Shown here piece by piece: positions 33,950 through 45,318 of a DNA stretch of 64,000 bases. The stretch comes from Tropheryma whipplei str. Twist (GTDB lineage Bacteria; Actinomycetota; Actinomycetes; Actinomycetales; Microbacteriaceae). Under the pieces are notes generated by a model that saw nothing but the letters and a program-made list of their open reading frames with translations, had not been told where the DNA came from and ran no database searches. Made by a program: the position numbers and the translations under genes. Every line of letters begins with the position of its first letter. Within the stretch, counting starts at the first letter, position 1. Where the stretch lies: positions 863,304-927,303 of the forward strand of contig NC_004572.3 of assembly GCF_000007485.1 (NCBI RefSeq). Reading direction: 5' to 3'.

Positions 33950-34032
33950 TATCGCGCGCCTTGTAGTTGTTTTTCCTGCTCTGATAAGGTAGAGTCAGGA
34001 TTTACTCGGGTTATTCGATTGGAGTTGTGTAT

Positions 34033-34287
34033 ATGTCAGGGTATGAAAATAAGGGCGGTAACCCTCTTGGGACGGCGGGGTTTGTGCTGTCAATTATTGG
34101 TTTCCTTCTCTGGCCTTTGCTTATTATTGGTCTTGTGCTGTCAATTATTGGCCTTGTTAAGGCAAAGAATGAGGGCCTGCCCAAAAGCCTCTCGAAGGCT
34201 GGATTGATTATCGCTATCATTGGTGTATTGCTGTACATTGCATCCCTAGTGTTATTTATGTCCTTCCTACCCACCGAGCCTTACTAG
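34033..34287 (+). CDS. Small DUF4190-like membrane protein
   Basis: An 84-residue protein with two to three hydrophobic segments: NPLGTAGFVLSIIGFLLWPL, IGLVLSIIGLVKAKNEG, and AGLIIAIIGVLLYIASLVLF. This glycine-rich hairpin pattern is that of the DUF4190 family. ATG 34033 is chosen because ggag lies 9 bases upstream; GTG 34027 is too close to it. Function unknown. A repeat of the word ttattggtcttgtgctgtcaa within the gene reflects the repeated VLSIIG. Confidence 0.75.
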   Translation: MSGYENKGGNPLGTAGFVLSIIGFLLWPLLIIGLVLSIIGLVKAKNEGLPKSLSKAGLIIAIIGVLLYIASLVLFMSFLPTEPY

Positions 34288-34295
34288 CCAAGACG

Positions 34296-34369
34296 TGCCC
34301 TCGGTGGGACTCGAACCCACACTGGGACGATTTTAAGTCGTCTGCCTCTGCCGATTGGGCTACGAGGGC
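34296..34369 (-). tRNA. tRNA-Leu (UAA) with short variable arm
   Basis: Reading the minus strand, acceptor GCCCTCG pairs with CGAGGGC and the discriminator is A. The anticodon stem GACGA/TCGTC carries loop CTTAAAA, so the anticodon is TAA, reading UUA. The variable region is only about 5 bases (CCAGT), unlike the long arm normal for leucine tRNAs. The 5' end overlaps the last 10 bases of the ndh coding region. Confidence 0.85.
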
Positions 34370-35688
34370 TTCTTTCCGCCTTTTGCCGCCCAGCGCTGAA
34401 AGCCTGCGCGGGGGCTATCTAGGTTCCTTAGTCCGACTGTGTTGCGCTTGAATACAAAACCCGAGAACCAGTCAAGGGTGATCCGCACTCTGCGCTCCAC
34501 GACAGAGACAGCCAAGCTGTGATATGCCCTGTGCACGAACCAGCCGAAAAAGCCTCTCACGGCAATTCTGCCATATTGAAGGACACCTACGCCAACGCCT
34601 AGCCCGGCAACACTCCCCTTTGTAACATGCAGGTAGTTCCTCGGCATACGGCCGGACTGCATAAGACACAGATTTTTTGCAAGACATTTTGCCTGTCGCA
34701 CAGCGTGCTGCGCATTAGGTACACAGAAGCCCTGTACGCCACCACCAGACATATCTGGAACAGCGGCAATATCACCAGCAGCCCAGGCATGTGGAATCAA
34801 TTTGTCCCCATCACATATCTGAAGCGTTGGCAATACGGTAATCCTTCCACGATTATCAAGAGGCATAGAGCTTCCCTTTGCGACTTCCGGATTTGCCATA
34901 ACACCCGCTGTCCACAGTATCAGACCAGACTCATACGAGTGGCCATCTGACAGCTCAATCTTGCCATCGACACAAGACTTAAGCTGGGTCTCAAGACGAA
35001 TGTCAACACCTCGGCGCGTTAGGTTATCAATAACCCACTTACTGGACTTTAAAGACACTTCTGGCATTATCCGATTCGCCGCCTCAACAAGATAAAAACG
35101 GGTCTCACTGAGGTCTATATTCGTGCTGCCTTTGACCTTGGCAGTGGCCAATGACCTTAATTCTGCAATTGCTTCAATGCCCGCAAAACCGCCGCCTATG
35201 ACCGTAAGCGTCAAAAGCTTTGAACGCAACGGGCCAGGGGGCAAAACCGCCGCGTGCTCATAATTACTCAACAGAGTGTCTCTCACAAACACAGCCTCTT
35301 CTATGCTCTTTAGGCCAACTGCGCAATCTGATACGCCCGGAATAGGGAAAGTTCTCGACACAGCACCGGCGGTTATAACTATCTGATCATATGCCTCCTC
35401 CCACGGCTCGCCGCAGCGCGGAGTAACAAGCGCAACTCGCTTCGTATGATCAACAGAAGTGACACTCCCACTAATAATGCGAACCCCCGCTAAATGCCTG
35501 CGGTGGCCCACGACAGCATTTCTGGGTTCAATCGACCCGGCTGCGACCTCCGGTAAAAATGGCTGATAGGTCATATACGGAAGCGGGTCCACAAGTGAAA
35601 CCTCGAAGTATCTGAGTTTTTTTCTCAAAATCCGGGCAATCCCGAAGCCCGCAAAACCGCCGCCAACTATCAATACTTTTTCTGCCAT
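34360..35688 (-). CDS. ndh: Type II NADH dehydrogenase
   Basis: A 442-residue flavoprotein with two dinucleotide-binding folds: VLIVGGGFAGFGIARIL at the N-terminus for FAD and LTVIGGGFAGIEAIAEL at about residue 160 for NADH, and HAWAAGDIAAVPD near 300. This is the standard NDH-2 pattern. It oxidises NADH and reduces menaquinone without pumping protons, feeding the respiratory chain whose cytochromes need the system II genes at 2.9-7.0 kb. A C-terminal amphipathic part (ISLAWF-like, RAYHSLAVSVVERRV) likely binds the membrane. Its 3' end overlaps the tRNA-Leu gene. Confidence 0.92.
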   Translation of the reverse strand: MAEKVLIVGGGFAGFGIARILRKKLRYFEVSLVDPLPYMTYQPFLPEVAAGSIEPRNAVVGHRRHLAGVRIISGSVTSVDHTKRVALVTPRCGEPWEEAYDQIVITAGAVSRTFPIPGVSDCAVGLKSIEEAVFVRDTLLSNYEHAAVLPPGPLRSKLLTLTVIGGGFAGIEAIAELRSLATAKVKGSTNIDLSETRFYLVEAANRIMPEVSLKSSKWVIDNLTRRGVDIRLETQLKSCVDGKIELSDGHSYESGLILWTAGVMANPEVAKGSSMPLDNRGRITVLPTLQICDGDKLIPHAWAAGDIAAVPDMSGGGVQGFCVPNAQHAVRQAKCLAKNLCLMQSGRMPRNYLHVTKGSVAGLGVGVGVLQYGRIAVRGFFGWFVHRAYHSLAVSVVERRVRITLDWFSGFVFKRNTVGLRNLDSPRAGFQRWAAKGGKKPS

Positions 35689-36257
35689 GAGCTAAAACTC
35701 TTACCTCTCAAAATCGCGGCGAGCAAACCTCACCGTCTGCATCGCACACACACAAGCGTTACTGTACCTAACAGTCACAGTAACGCAACGACCAGTTAAC
35801 CGCTGATAAAGCCATATTACCAACGGGATTGGCACCTGTCACGAGGGCATGTGCCACGAGGGCATGCAAACACTTTACTCTATACGGCATACCACCAACA
35901 GACACATTTGCAATCTCGGGTACTATTCTTACATCATTGCGCAGCGAGATATAACTCAGATGCGCCTCCATGTACTGCTTCCTGAGCGAGGCGTTATTGT
36001 CAAGCTCATCATTCATGGTACGCATAAAACCTTCTGACTCAAGTTGAGAAAAAACTGCAACAGCCCTTGGGAGCGTCAGGTAGTACAGTGTTGGAAAGGG
36101 CTGACCGTCAGGCAATCGCGGGGCGGTTTTTATAACTGCCGGTGCATGGCAGGCGCATCGCAGGATAACAGCCATTACCCCCCTTGGTGCGCGACCCAGT
36201 TGCCGAGTGAGAGCATCAACATCACTCTTTGAAACTCCCCGAATTCGCGTGGGCACT

Positions 36258-38283
<2,026 letters not shown>

Positions 38284-39564
38284 TCACAAGATCGGCTTTA
38301 CTTTTGCTAAAAGGCCATCGGGTGGCGATAGGGGATCAAGGTAGAGAAACGCACCAAAGCCCTCTCGTTTGGCAAGCTCGATTTGATTACGTCGACTGCG
38401 GGATGCAAGCTCTGGACGGACAATAAAACCTTTCGAAATGAACTCCAATTTGACGGATACAACCAGGTTCGGATCAACTTTGGGGTCATACAAAAGAATC
38501 ATTTTTTTCGGATCCAAAGACACTGATTCCTTGATCAGGCCCAGTACACGCTCAAAACCTATTGAAAACCCGCATGCCGGAGTTGGTAACCCACCGAGGC
38601 GTTCGACCAGGCCATCGTATCTTCCACCTCCAGCAATGGAATAATCATCATGCAATATCTCAAAAATAGGACCCGTGTAATATCCCATGCCTCGTACAAG
38701 GAGCGGGTCAAAAAATACACCAGTTTGTGTAAACTCGTTGACCGAAGCAATTATTCTGCACAAATCCTCACAGTCAAATTTACAACCGTGCGGGAGGGCT
38801 GACTGAATCGTACGTCTGATATGTGTAATATCCTTTGTACTTGATACATCAAAACAAAGATCCGTACTACCGGTATTTGAATTGACAGAAGAAGCCAGAT
38901 ACGCAACAAGTGCAGGGAATTCACAAAGCTCTTGTTTGACAAGATCGAGGCCAATTTTACGCAATTTGTCAAGAACAATAGAAACATATACATGACAACT
39001 GTGCGGAACGCCAAGGTTATTGAGCATAGAAAAAAGAATTCTTCTGTCATTTATATGAAGTTTCGGTGTTCGTATGCCAAGCTGTTCGAGTGTAGAAAGG
39101 GTTGCCACAAGTAACTCAATCTCGGCCAATATCTCTGGCTGCCCAATTATGTCTATATCGCACTGAATAAATTGCCGGCGGCGGCCCTTCTGTGGCTTTT
39201 CAGCGCGCCAGACATGGCCAATCTGAAGCGAGCGAAATATCTTGGGAAGACGCGCCCGGTTTGTATTCCAGAACCTAACAAGAGGAATAGTCAAATCAAA
39301 TCGCAACCCTAAATCAATAAGCTCATCCGGGTGCTGCACAGTTTGTGCGCCGGTAAGACCACGCCGAATGATCTTGTAGGTTAGTTTTTCATTTTCCTGA
39401 CCGACACCGCAGGCCAAACGTTCAATATTTTCGAGAGAGGGTGTCTCGATTGGGTTGAAGCCGTGCGATATGTAGCTTTTATATATGACCTCAGTAATAC
39501 GATCGCGATGTTCTTTCTCATGCGGGAGAAAGTCCTGCATGCCTCGCGGAGGAACAATCTTCAA
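38284..39564 (-). CDS. hisS: Histidyl-tRNA synthetase
   Basis: A class II synthetase of 426 residues. Motif 1 is near GFNPIETPSLE, motif 2 is FRSLQIGHVWRAEKPQKGR followed by RRRQFIQCDIDIIG, the histidine-binding signature is LVRGMGYYTGPIFEI and motif 3 is CGFSIGFERVLGL. The C-terminal anticodon-binding domain is short. The Arg-rich GRRRQF is the HisRS-specific HisA region. Its start overlaps the nhaA stop by 4 bases. Confidence 0.96.
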   Translation of the reverse strand: MKIVPPRGMQDFLPHEKEHRDRITEVIYKSYISHGFNPIETPSLENIERLACGVGQENEKLTYKIIRRGLTGAQTVQHPDELIDLGLRFDLTIPLVRFWNTNRARLPKIFRSLQIGHVWRAEKPQKGRRRQFIQCDIDIIGQPEILAEIELLVATLSTLEQLGIRTPKLHINDRRILFSMLNNLGVPHSCHVYVSIVLDKLRKIGLDLVKQELCEFPALVAYLASSVNSNTGSTDLCFDVSSTKDITHIRRTIQSALPHGCKFDCEDLCRIIASVNEFTQTGVFFDPLLVRGMGYYTGPIFEILHDDYSIAGGGRYDGLVERLGGLPTPACGFSIGFERVLGLIKESVSLDPKKMILLYDPKVDPNLVVSVKLEFISKGFIVRPELASRSRRNQIELAKREGFGAFLYLDPLSPPDGLLAKVKPIL

Positions 39565-40718
39565 TGGCTGACCCGGCCCTTTGTACCTGGCAATGACTTA
39601 GATTTACGGCCTTTATAACACCTCATGAGAATAATTGCCAATATGGCAGACAAAAGCGAACCAATCAAAACGGCAATAACCCCCTGTTCATGAACAGGGG
39701 TTCCCAAAAAAGCTAGCTCGTTCATGAGCAAAGACACCGTAAATCCAATTCCGCCAAGAGCACTTACCACAAGCAAGTTGAAGAATGAAATACTCTTTTT
39801 TCTGAAGAACTTCAGGGCTATTATGCCAAAAACGCTTATTCCGAGGAGTTTGCCAAATAACAGACCAAGCAGAATTCCCCATAGCGCCGGACTTATCTCA
39901 TCCAGAGGTAAATGTGGTACCCGAACCATTGCAGCAAGAAAAGCAAACGCGGGCAGAATAATCCCGTTTATATACGGCTCAAGAGCGTGTTCAATAGCCG
40001 CACCCTGTTTACGATTGAGCATGATGCCAAGCATAACGCCAGCGATAGTCGCATGAATACCGGACTGGTAAACAGAAACCCATGCCGCGAGCGCACAAAG
40101 CAACATTGCAGGGATGATCAGAAATGTCTTTGAGGTCTTGCATCTGGCTAGCCTATAGCTGCAAAACCCAAAAAGCCCAACTGTAATGCACGCAACAATA
40201 ATCCACCAGTAACTTATCGAGACGCTAAATGCCGTGGCAATTATCACTATTCCGGCCAGATCATCCAAGACAGCAAGAGCCAATAAGAATATTCGCACCT
40301 TAGAAGGAAGTGAAGAGCCAAAAATAGCCAAAATGCCAAGAGAAAATGCAACATCTGTGGCCGTCGGAACAGGCCATCCGTTTGGCAAAACACTTGCAAC
40401 GGACAAATAAATAGATATTGGAACGAGTATCCCACCTGCTGCACACACCCCAGGGATTATTGCTTTGGAAAAGCTACTCAGCTCGCCCTTTACAAGCTCG
40501 TGTTTTAGCTCAATTGCAACAGCAAAGAAGAAAACTGCAAGAAGGAAATCTGCAACTATGTCATGGGGGGTTATCAGTCCAAAGATGTGGTATTCGCTTA
40601 CAGCGCTGTGCACGGCATGCCATGTGTCCGGGTCAAGAACATTAGCAAATATAATTGCTAGCGCTGCCGAGCAAAGAAGAAAAATTGCCGAATATCGCTC
40701 AGATCTAATAATGCTCAT
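39561..40718 (-). CDS. nhaA: Na+/H+ antiporter NhaA
   Basis: A 385-residue protein with about 12 helices. It contains [17 protein letters not shown] and [19 protein letters not shown], in which the two adjacent aspartates (the ion-binding pair of NhaA) are intact, and [13 protein letters not shown] near the C-terminus. It exports Na+ in exchange for protons. It overlaps both dcd and hisS by 4 bases, so dcd-nhaA-hisS form one unit. Confidence 0.95.
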   Translation of the reverse strand: MSIIRSERYSAIFLLCSAALAIIFANVLDPDTWHAVHSAVSEYHIFGLITPHDIVADFLLAVFFFAVAIELKHELVKGELSSFSKAIIPGVCAAGGILVPISIYLSVASVLPNGWPVPTATDVAFSLGILAIFGSSLPSKVRIFLLALAVLDDLAGIVIIATAFSVSISYWWIIVACITVGLFGFCSYRLARCKTSKTFLIIPAMLLCALAAWVSVYQSGIHATIAGVMLGIMLNRKQGAAIEHALEPYINGIILPAFAFLAAMVRVPHLPLDEISPALWGILLGLLFGKLLGISVFGIIALKFFRKKSISFFNLLVVSALGGIGFTVSLLMNELAFLGTPVHEQGVIAVLIGSLLSAILAIILMRCYKGRKSKSLPGTKGRVSH

Positions 40719-41305
40719 AATCCTATTTCTGTAAAACGTGCGCGATAAAAATGCTGATGCGAAAGACTCGCGGTTGGGCCGCGCTGTCCCTGGTACCTAG
40801 AGGCACATACGGGCGAACCGTAAGCATTTTTTGCCGGTGAAGATAACTGAAAAAAACACAATTGGCCAATCTTCATTCCTGGCCACAGTTTTATGGGTAA
40901 AGTCGCAACATTACCAAGCTCGAGCGTAATCTGCCCCGAAAATCCGGGATCTATAAAGCCGGCCGTAGAATGTGTTAGTAAACCGAGCCTGCCAAGGGAG
41001 CTTTTGCCTTCCAATCGCGCGGCCAGATCATTTGAAAGAGATACCGTTTCACAGGTTGAGCCAAGAATAAACTCGCCTGGGTGCAGCACGAACGCCTGAT
41101 TCTCGGCAACTTCCACAAGACGCGTTAGCGCTTCTTGTGGCTCTGCCGGGTCTATATAGGCATACGTGTGATTATTGAAAAGCCTAAAATACCTACTGAG
41201 TCTGATATCTAAGCTGGCCGGTTGCAACATCTGGGGATCGAATGGATCGATCTGTATCAGCTTGTCTTCCAGTGCGGCTTGTATGTCAACATCTGACAGT
41301 AGCAT
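40715..41305 (-). CDS. dcd: dCTP deaminase
   Basis: A 196-residue trimeric deoxynucleotide enzyme. The signatures are [35 protein letters not shown] and [18 protein letters not shown], in which the Glu/Ala/Arg of the Dcd active site are present, and [10 protein letters not shown]. It converts dCTP to dUTP; actinobacterial relatives often also hydrolyse dUTP to dUMP, but the distinction cannot be made with certainty. Divergent from tRNA-Gly, 30 bases away. Confidence 0.94.
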   Translation of the reverse strand: MLLSDVDIQAALEDKLIQIDPFDPQMLQPASLDIRLSRYFRLFNNHTYAYIDPAEPQEALTRLVEVAENQAFVLHPGEFILGSTCETVSLSNDLAARLEGKSSLGRLGLLTHSTAGFIDPGFSGQITLELGNVATLPIKLWPGMKIGQLCFFQLSSPAKNAYGSPVCASRYQGQRGPTASLSHQHFYRARFTEIGL

Positions 41306-41335
41306 TTTGCCCTCCGGTAGAATTTATGCCACGTG

Positions 41336-41406
41336 CGAGTGTAGTTCAATGGCAGAACTTCAGCTTCCCAAGCTGACGGCGCGGGTTCGATTCCCGTCAC
41401 TCGCTC
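41336..41406 (+). tRNA. tRNA-Gly (CCC)
   Basis: A 71-base cloverleaf. Acceptor GCGAGTG pairs with CACTCGC and the discriminator is T. The anticodon stem TCAGC/GCTGA holds TTCCCAA, giving CCC. T-arm CGGGTTCGATTCCCG is normal. Confidence 0.96.
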
Positions 41407-41440
41407 GAGTTAAATTCTATTATGACCGCTTTCACAGTAA

Positions 41441-41468
41441 CTGCGGCTGATTGACTGCGGCTGATTGA
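41441..41468. repeat. 14-bp tandem duplication
   Basis: Two exact copies of actgcggctgattg stand in tandem in the 246-base spacer between tRNA-Gly and the E2 gene; nothing else is recognisable in this spacer. Confidence 0.9.
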
Positions 41469-41652
41469 ATAGTGGAGGTACTTGTCGAGTACAAGATGTT
41501 CTGCCTGTGTGTAAGCCGCTGAGGTTACTTGACAAATATCAGGCAAGACGGCAATTTAGCGCACGATACCCGTTTTGCGTCTGAACACAATTTTCGAGGA
41601 TACCGCAGCTTTGGATGCACTGTTGTTATGAAATTTGTCGCCAGGCGCACCG

Positions 41653-42975
41653 CTATTCGACCAGAAGTGCCGGCTCCTCAAGAATCGAGGCAACATTCAC
41701 GAGAAAACGACTTGCGGTGTCACCATCCATTACACGATGGTCAAAACTGCCCCCGATAGTTGCAACGCGCCGAACGGAAATCTCGCCATTAACCACCCAA
41801 GGTCTGGGCTTTATGGCTCCAATAAAAACAATGGACGATTCGCCAACATTCAAAATTGGAGTACCCGAATCCACCCCAAAGACCCCAATATTGGTAATTG
41901 TTATTGTGCCATTCAGGGTATCCTCGGGCCGAATGCGTGATGACCTTGCATCATCAACCAAACTCTCTATAGCCTTTGCAAGGTCCAGCATTGAGAGGCA
42001 CTGCGCATTTTTTATATTGGGAACAACAAGACCTCTGTCTGTTGCAACTGCAATTCCCAAATTGACACTCTTATGAAGAAGAATTTCCTGTTCGCTCCAG
42101 GTTGAGTTGACAATTGGACTCCGCTTGACAGCCCAGGTAACGGCACGAGACAAGATAAGAAGCGGGGAGATTCTAACCTGTTCATACAGCGGATCTCTTT
42201 TTAGGCGATCAACCAGTTCAATTGTGCGGGTCACATCAACATCTACGAATACACTTACATGCGGAACGCTAAATGCGCTGAGCGTAACATTCTGCGCTGT
42301 CTGTCGGCGCAGGCCTTTCACAGGAACCCGAGTGGTGGCTTCCTCCTGAGTGGAAGTAGCATTAAGAACATCTCGTCGTGTTATGGTGCCACCAATACCG
42401 GTCGGTTTTACACCGTAAAGATCGACACCAAGCTCCTTTGCAAATTTCCTGACCGAAGGCTTAGCGACTGGCCTTTCTAGGGTTTCATCAAGTGAAGGTC
42501 TCCCGGTAATATCATCACCTCGCACCCTAGCATTATCCTCACACGGGCCATACCCAACAAGCACATTCCGCCCGAAATCAATCTCACGACCATCCTCTTT
42601 CCCGAATGCATCGTGAATATCCTTAGATGAGCCTGTATCGCGGGGATGAGTGTTTTTGGCAGTATCATGCCCGCCATCACGCACATCAGAAACAGGCATC
42701 TTTCCGGTCTTCGGTAGCCCGGCAGGCGGGGTTTCGTCTGTGTCGATCAGCATTATCGGCGAGCCCACCTTGACAAGTTCACCCACAGCGACAAGCAGTT
42801 TCCTAACTACACCCTTGAAGGGTGACGGGAGCTCAACAAGAGACTTTGCTGTTTCCACCTCAACAACAATCTGATTCACATCAACCGCATCACCCTCGGT
42901 AACCCTCAAGGAGACAATTTCGGCCTCGACCAAGCCTTCGCCCGGATCGGTTAAAAGGAAAGTAACTTCTGGCAT
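41653..42975 (-). CDS. 2-oxoacid dehydrogenase E2 (dihydrolipoyl acyltransferase)
   Basis: A 440-residue E2 subunit. The N-terminal lipoyl domain carries the lipoylated lysine in VEVETAKSLVELPSPF. After a hydrophilic linker comes the peripheral subunit-binding domain (PSVRKFAKELGVDLYGVKPT), and then the catalytic domain with FDHRVMDGDTASRFL (catalytic His and Asp). It transfers acyl groups from E1 to coenzyme A. With E1-alpha and E1-beta upstream it forms an operon; no E3 gene is here. Substrate may be pyruvate or branched-chain 2-oxoacids. Confidence 0.92.
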   Translation of the reverse strand: MPEVTFLLTDPGEGLVEAEIVSLRVTEGDAVDVNQIVVEVETAKSLVELPSPFKGVVRKLLVAVGELVKVGSPIMLIDTDETPPAGLPKTGKMPVSDVRDGGHDTAKNTHPRDTGSSKDIHDAFGKEDGREIDFGRNVLVGYGPCEDNARVRGDDITGRPSLDETLERPVAKPSVRKFAKELGVDLYGVKPTGIGGTITRRDVLNATSTQEEATTRVPVKGLRRQTAQNVTLSAFSVPHVSVFVDVDVTRTIELVDRLKRDPLYEQVRISPLLILSRAVTWAVKRSPIVNSTWSEQEILLHKSVNLGIAVATDRGLVVPNIKNAQCLSMLDLAKAIESLVDDARSSRIRPEDTLNGTITITNIGVFGVDSGTPILNVGESSIVFIGAIKPRPWVVNGEISVRRVATIGGSFDHRVMDGDTASRFLVNVASILEEPALLVE

Positions 42976-42992
42976 ATTAGGTTCTTCTCATC

Positions 42993-43997
42993 CTAATGGG
43001 ACATAACACCCTTAATTGCTGTTAAGACTCTATCAACATCCGGTAAATAGACCTTCTCAAGTTTTGCCGGAGGAAAGGGGGTGTCGTACCCGCTAACACG
43101 CGCAACAGGTGCCTCCAGATGGTAAAAGGCCTTTTCTGAAACTGTAGCGGCAATCTCGCTACCCAAACTAACAAAGCCCGGCGACTCTTGCGCTATAACC
43201 AATCTTCCGGTTTTCTTGACCGAGGCAAGAATTGTTTCGTAGTCTACGGGAGAAAGAGAACGAAGGTCAATTATCTCAACACTTACATCTCGGGTATGCT
43301 CGGCAGCGGCAATAAGAGTGCGCGTGATGCCACCATGACCCAATAGGGTCACATCATTCCCTTTACGTACAATGGAGGCCGCGTGCAAATCCAAATCAGG
43401 AGAAGAAAAACTCACTGTTCCCTTATTCCAATACAGGGACAAGGGTTCAAAGAAAATGACGGGGTCCGGGCAACGGATTGCCTGACGTAACATCCAATAC
43501 GCGTCCGACGGTGTCGAACAATTCACAACTCGCAGACCAGGAGTATGTGCAAAGTAAGCTTCTGGGGCTTCCATATGGTGTTCAACGGCCCCGATATGAC
43601 CCCCATGTGGAACTCTTATGACTACCGGCATGGGAATTTTGTTTCGAAAGTTTTGCCGAGCAAGCTGGGTTGTTATCTGGTTAAATGCAGGAAAAATAAA
43701 CCCATTAAATTGGATCTCAAGTACAAGCCTAAACCCCTTGGCAGCCAATCCAATTGCAGTACCGACAATTCCAGACTCAGCAAGCGGGGTGTCAATCACA
43801 CGATTCTTACCATACTTCTTACACAATCTGTCTGTAACGCGAAAAACCCCACCAAGTGCACCAAGGTCCTCTCCCATAAGCAGCAATTTTGGATCAAGAG
43901 CTAACTCGTCATCGAGAGCTAGATTAAGAGCCGAGACCAGTGTCAGATCAGCCTCACGACGGGAATCCACATCGCGATTCCAAGATGGCGTACTCAT
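42993..43997 (-). CDS. 2-oxoacid dehydrogenase E1 component, beta subunit
   Basis: A 334-residue subunit with LMGEDLGALGGVFRVTDRL, the active-site loop GFRLVLEIQFNGFIFPAFNQ and RVPHGGHIGAVEHHMEAPEA with the conserved histidines, then HTPGLRVVNCSTPSDAYWML. It pairs with the alpha subunit to bind thiamine diphosphate and decarboxylate the 2-oxoacid. Its ATG overlaps the alpha-subunit stop by 4 bases. Confidence 0.93.
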   Translation of the reverse strand: MSTPSWNRDVDSRREADLTLVSALNLALDDELALDPKLLLMGEDLGALGGVFRVTDRLCKKYGKNRVIDTPLAESGIVGTAIGLAAKGFRLVLEIQFNGFIFPAFNQITTQLARQNFRNKIPMPVVIRVPHGGHIGAVEHHMEAPEAYFAHTPGLRVVNCSTPSDAYWMLRQAIRCPDPVIFFEPLSLYWNKGTVSFSSPDLDLHAASIVRKGNDVTLLGHGGITRTLIAAAEHTRDVSVEIIDLRSLSPVDYETILASVKKTGRLVIAQESPGFVSLGSEIAATVSEKAFYHLEAPVARVSGYDTPFPPAKLEKVYLPDVDRVLTAIKGVMSH

Positions 43998-45106
43998 CGC
44001 GATTCCGTGAGGCCAAGGAGGTGGGCGCTCTGTGAAGAAACCAATGGGTGATAAGCGGAATAAACGTTATCAAATATCTTTTTCGTATCAGGCTGGGGGA
44101 TTGATAAGACGGCATTCCTAAAACCTATAACAGAGAGTTGAATATCTGCGCGGATGCGGTCAAACCAGGTCTTTTCTACCCCAAGACTAAATAGATACCG
44201 CTCGAGCCTGATAATCGGGTCAAGGGCCAACCATTCCCTATGTTCATCCTCGCTCCTGTACCTCGTTGGATCATCACTTGTTGTATGAGCGCCAAGGCGA
44301 TATGTAAAAGCCTCAATCAGATGGGGTCCTTTTCCGGATCGCGCACGGTCCATGTATTCGCGAACCACAGCATAGGCTGCGATAACATCATTGCCGTCAA
44401 TCCTAATACCCGGAATGCCAAAACCATAACCGCGTTTATAAAGGGGACATGCGGCAGAGGGAACGGATGCAGGTACGGAAATAGCGTATTGGTTATTCTG
44501 CAGCATAAATACCTGGGGTGTTTGATATCGCGCGGCAAATACCATTGATTCACTAACATCCCCCTGACTGCTCGCTCCATCACCAAACCACACCATAACC
44601 GCTTCGGGATACCCCGAGTTATCATCAGTGCATGACATTTGGCGTTCTAATACGATCCCAATTGCATAACCGGTGGAATGTAGTACCTGTGCACCGATAC
44701 AAAGGGTGTACCCCCACACCTTATGTTGTCTAACATCCCAATCGTTATTGCTCGCTCCCCTGAATAATTTGGCAATATGCACAAGATCAATCCCCCTGGC
44801 ATGCATCACGGCATGATCGCGGTAAGAAGGGAAGATCATATCGTTTTCGCTGCACGCATAGGTTGCACCTATTTGTGAGGCCTCTTGTCCATAAACCGGC
44901 GGCCAAAGCGCCAGCTCGCCGCGGCGCTGCAGGAGGGCAGCCTCATGGTCAATTTGCCGAACCAGGATAATGTCTCGATAAAACCGCTGAATATCCTCGA
45001 CATCCAATGACTGTGCATGGCTCAAAAAGGGCTCGGCAGTTTCAGAAGGGCAAAATGATCCATCAGGGCGCAAAAATTGCACGACAGGATATCCTTTGTC
45101 CTTCAA
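43994..45106 (-). CDS. 2-oxoacid dehydrogenase E1 component, alpha subunit
   Basis: A 370-residue subunit. The thiamine-diphosphate motif GDGASSQGDVSESMVFA ends, as it should, in NNQYAIS about 28 residues later. YRLGAHTTSDDPTRYR is the phosphorylation-loop region. The alpha/beta heterotetramer form is that of branched-chain or Firmicutes-type pyruvate dehydrogenase; actinobacteria generally use the homodimeric AceE for pyruvate, so branched-chain 2-oxoacids are quite likely, but in a reduced genome it may serve pyruvate. First gene of E1alpha-E1beta-E2. Confidence 0.92.
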   Translation of the reverse strand: MKDKGYPVVQFLRPDGSFCPSETAEPFLSHAQSLDVEDIQRFYRDIILVRQIDHEAALLQRRGELALWPPVYGQEASQIGATYACSENDMIFPSYRDHAVMHARGIDLVHIAKLFRGASNNDWDVRQHKVWGYTLCIGAQVLHSTGYAIGIVLERQMSCTDDNSGYPEAVMVWFGDGASSQGDVSESMVFAARYQTPQVFMLQNNQYAISVPASVPSAACPLYKRGYGFGIPGIRIDGNDVIAAYAVVREYMDRARSGKGPHLIEAFTYRLGAHTTSDDPTRYRSEDEHREWLALDPIIRLERYLFSLGVEKTWFDRIRADIQLSVIGFRNAVLSIPQPDTKKIFDNVYSAYHPLVSSQSAHLLGLTESR

Positions 45107-45318
45107 CTCGCCTCCAGGAAACCCACCCGGGCAGCGGGTCTGTCTCTACAAAAGCGGAAAACCACCCGCATAAAAATCGCCAAGCGCAGCCCACGCGTAA
45201 CACCTCGGGCACCTGTAAGACTACTCTACAGTTGCCGTAATCCGTAAAATCCCCATTAAGGAAGATGTAGAAAACATTACAGATAAGAACACATGACAAA
45301 TAAAAGTAAAATGTAGGG

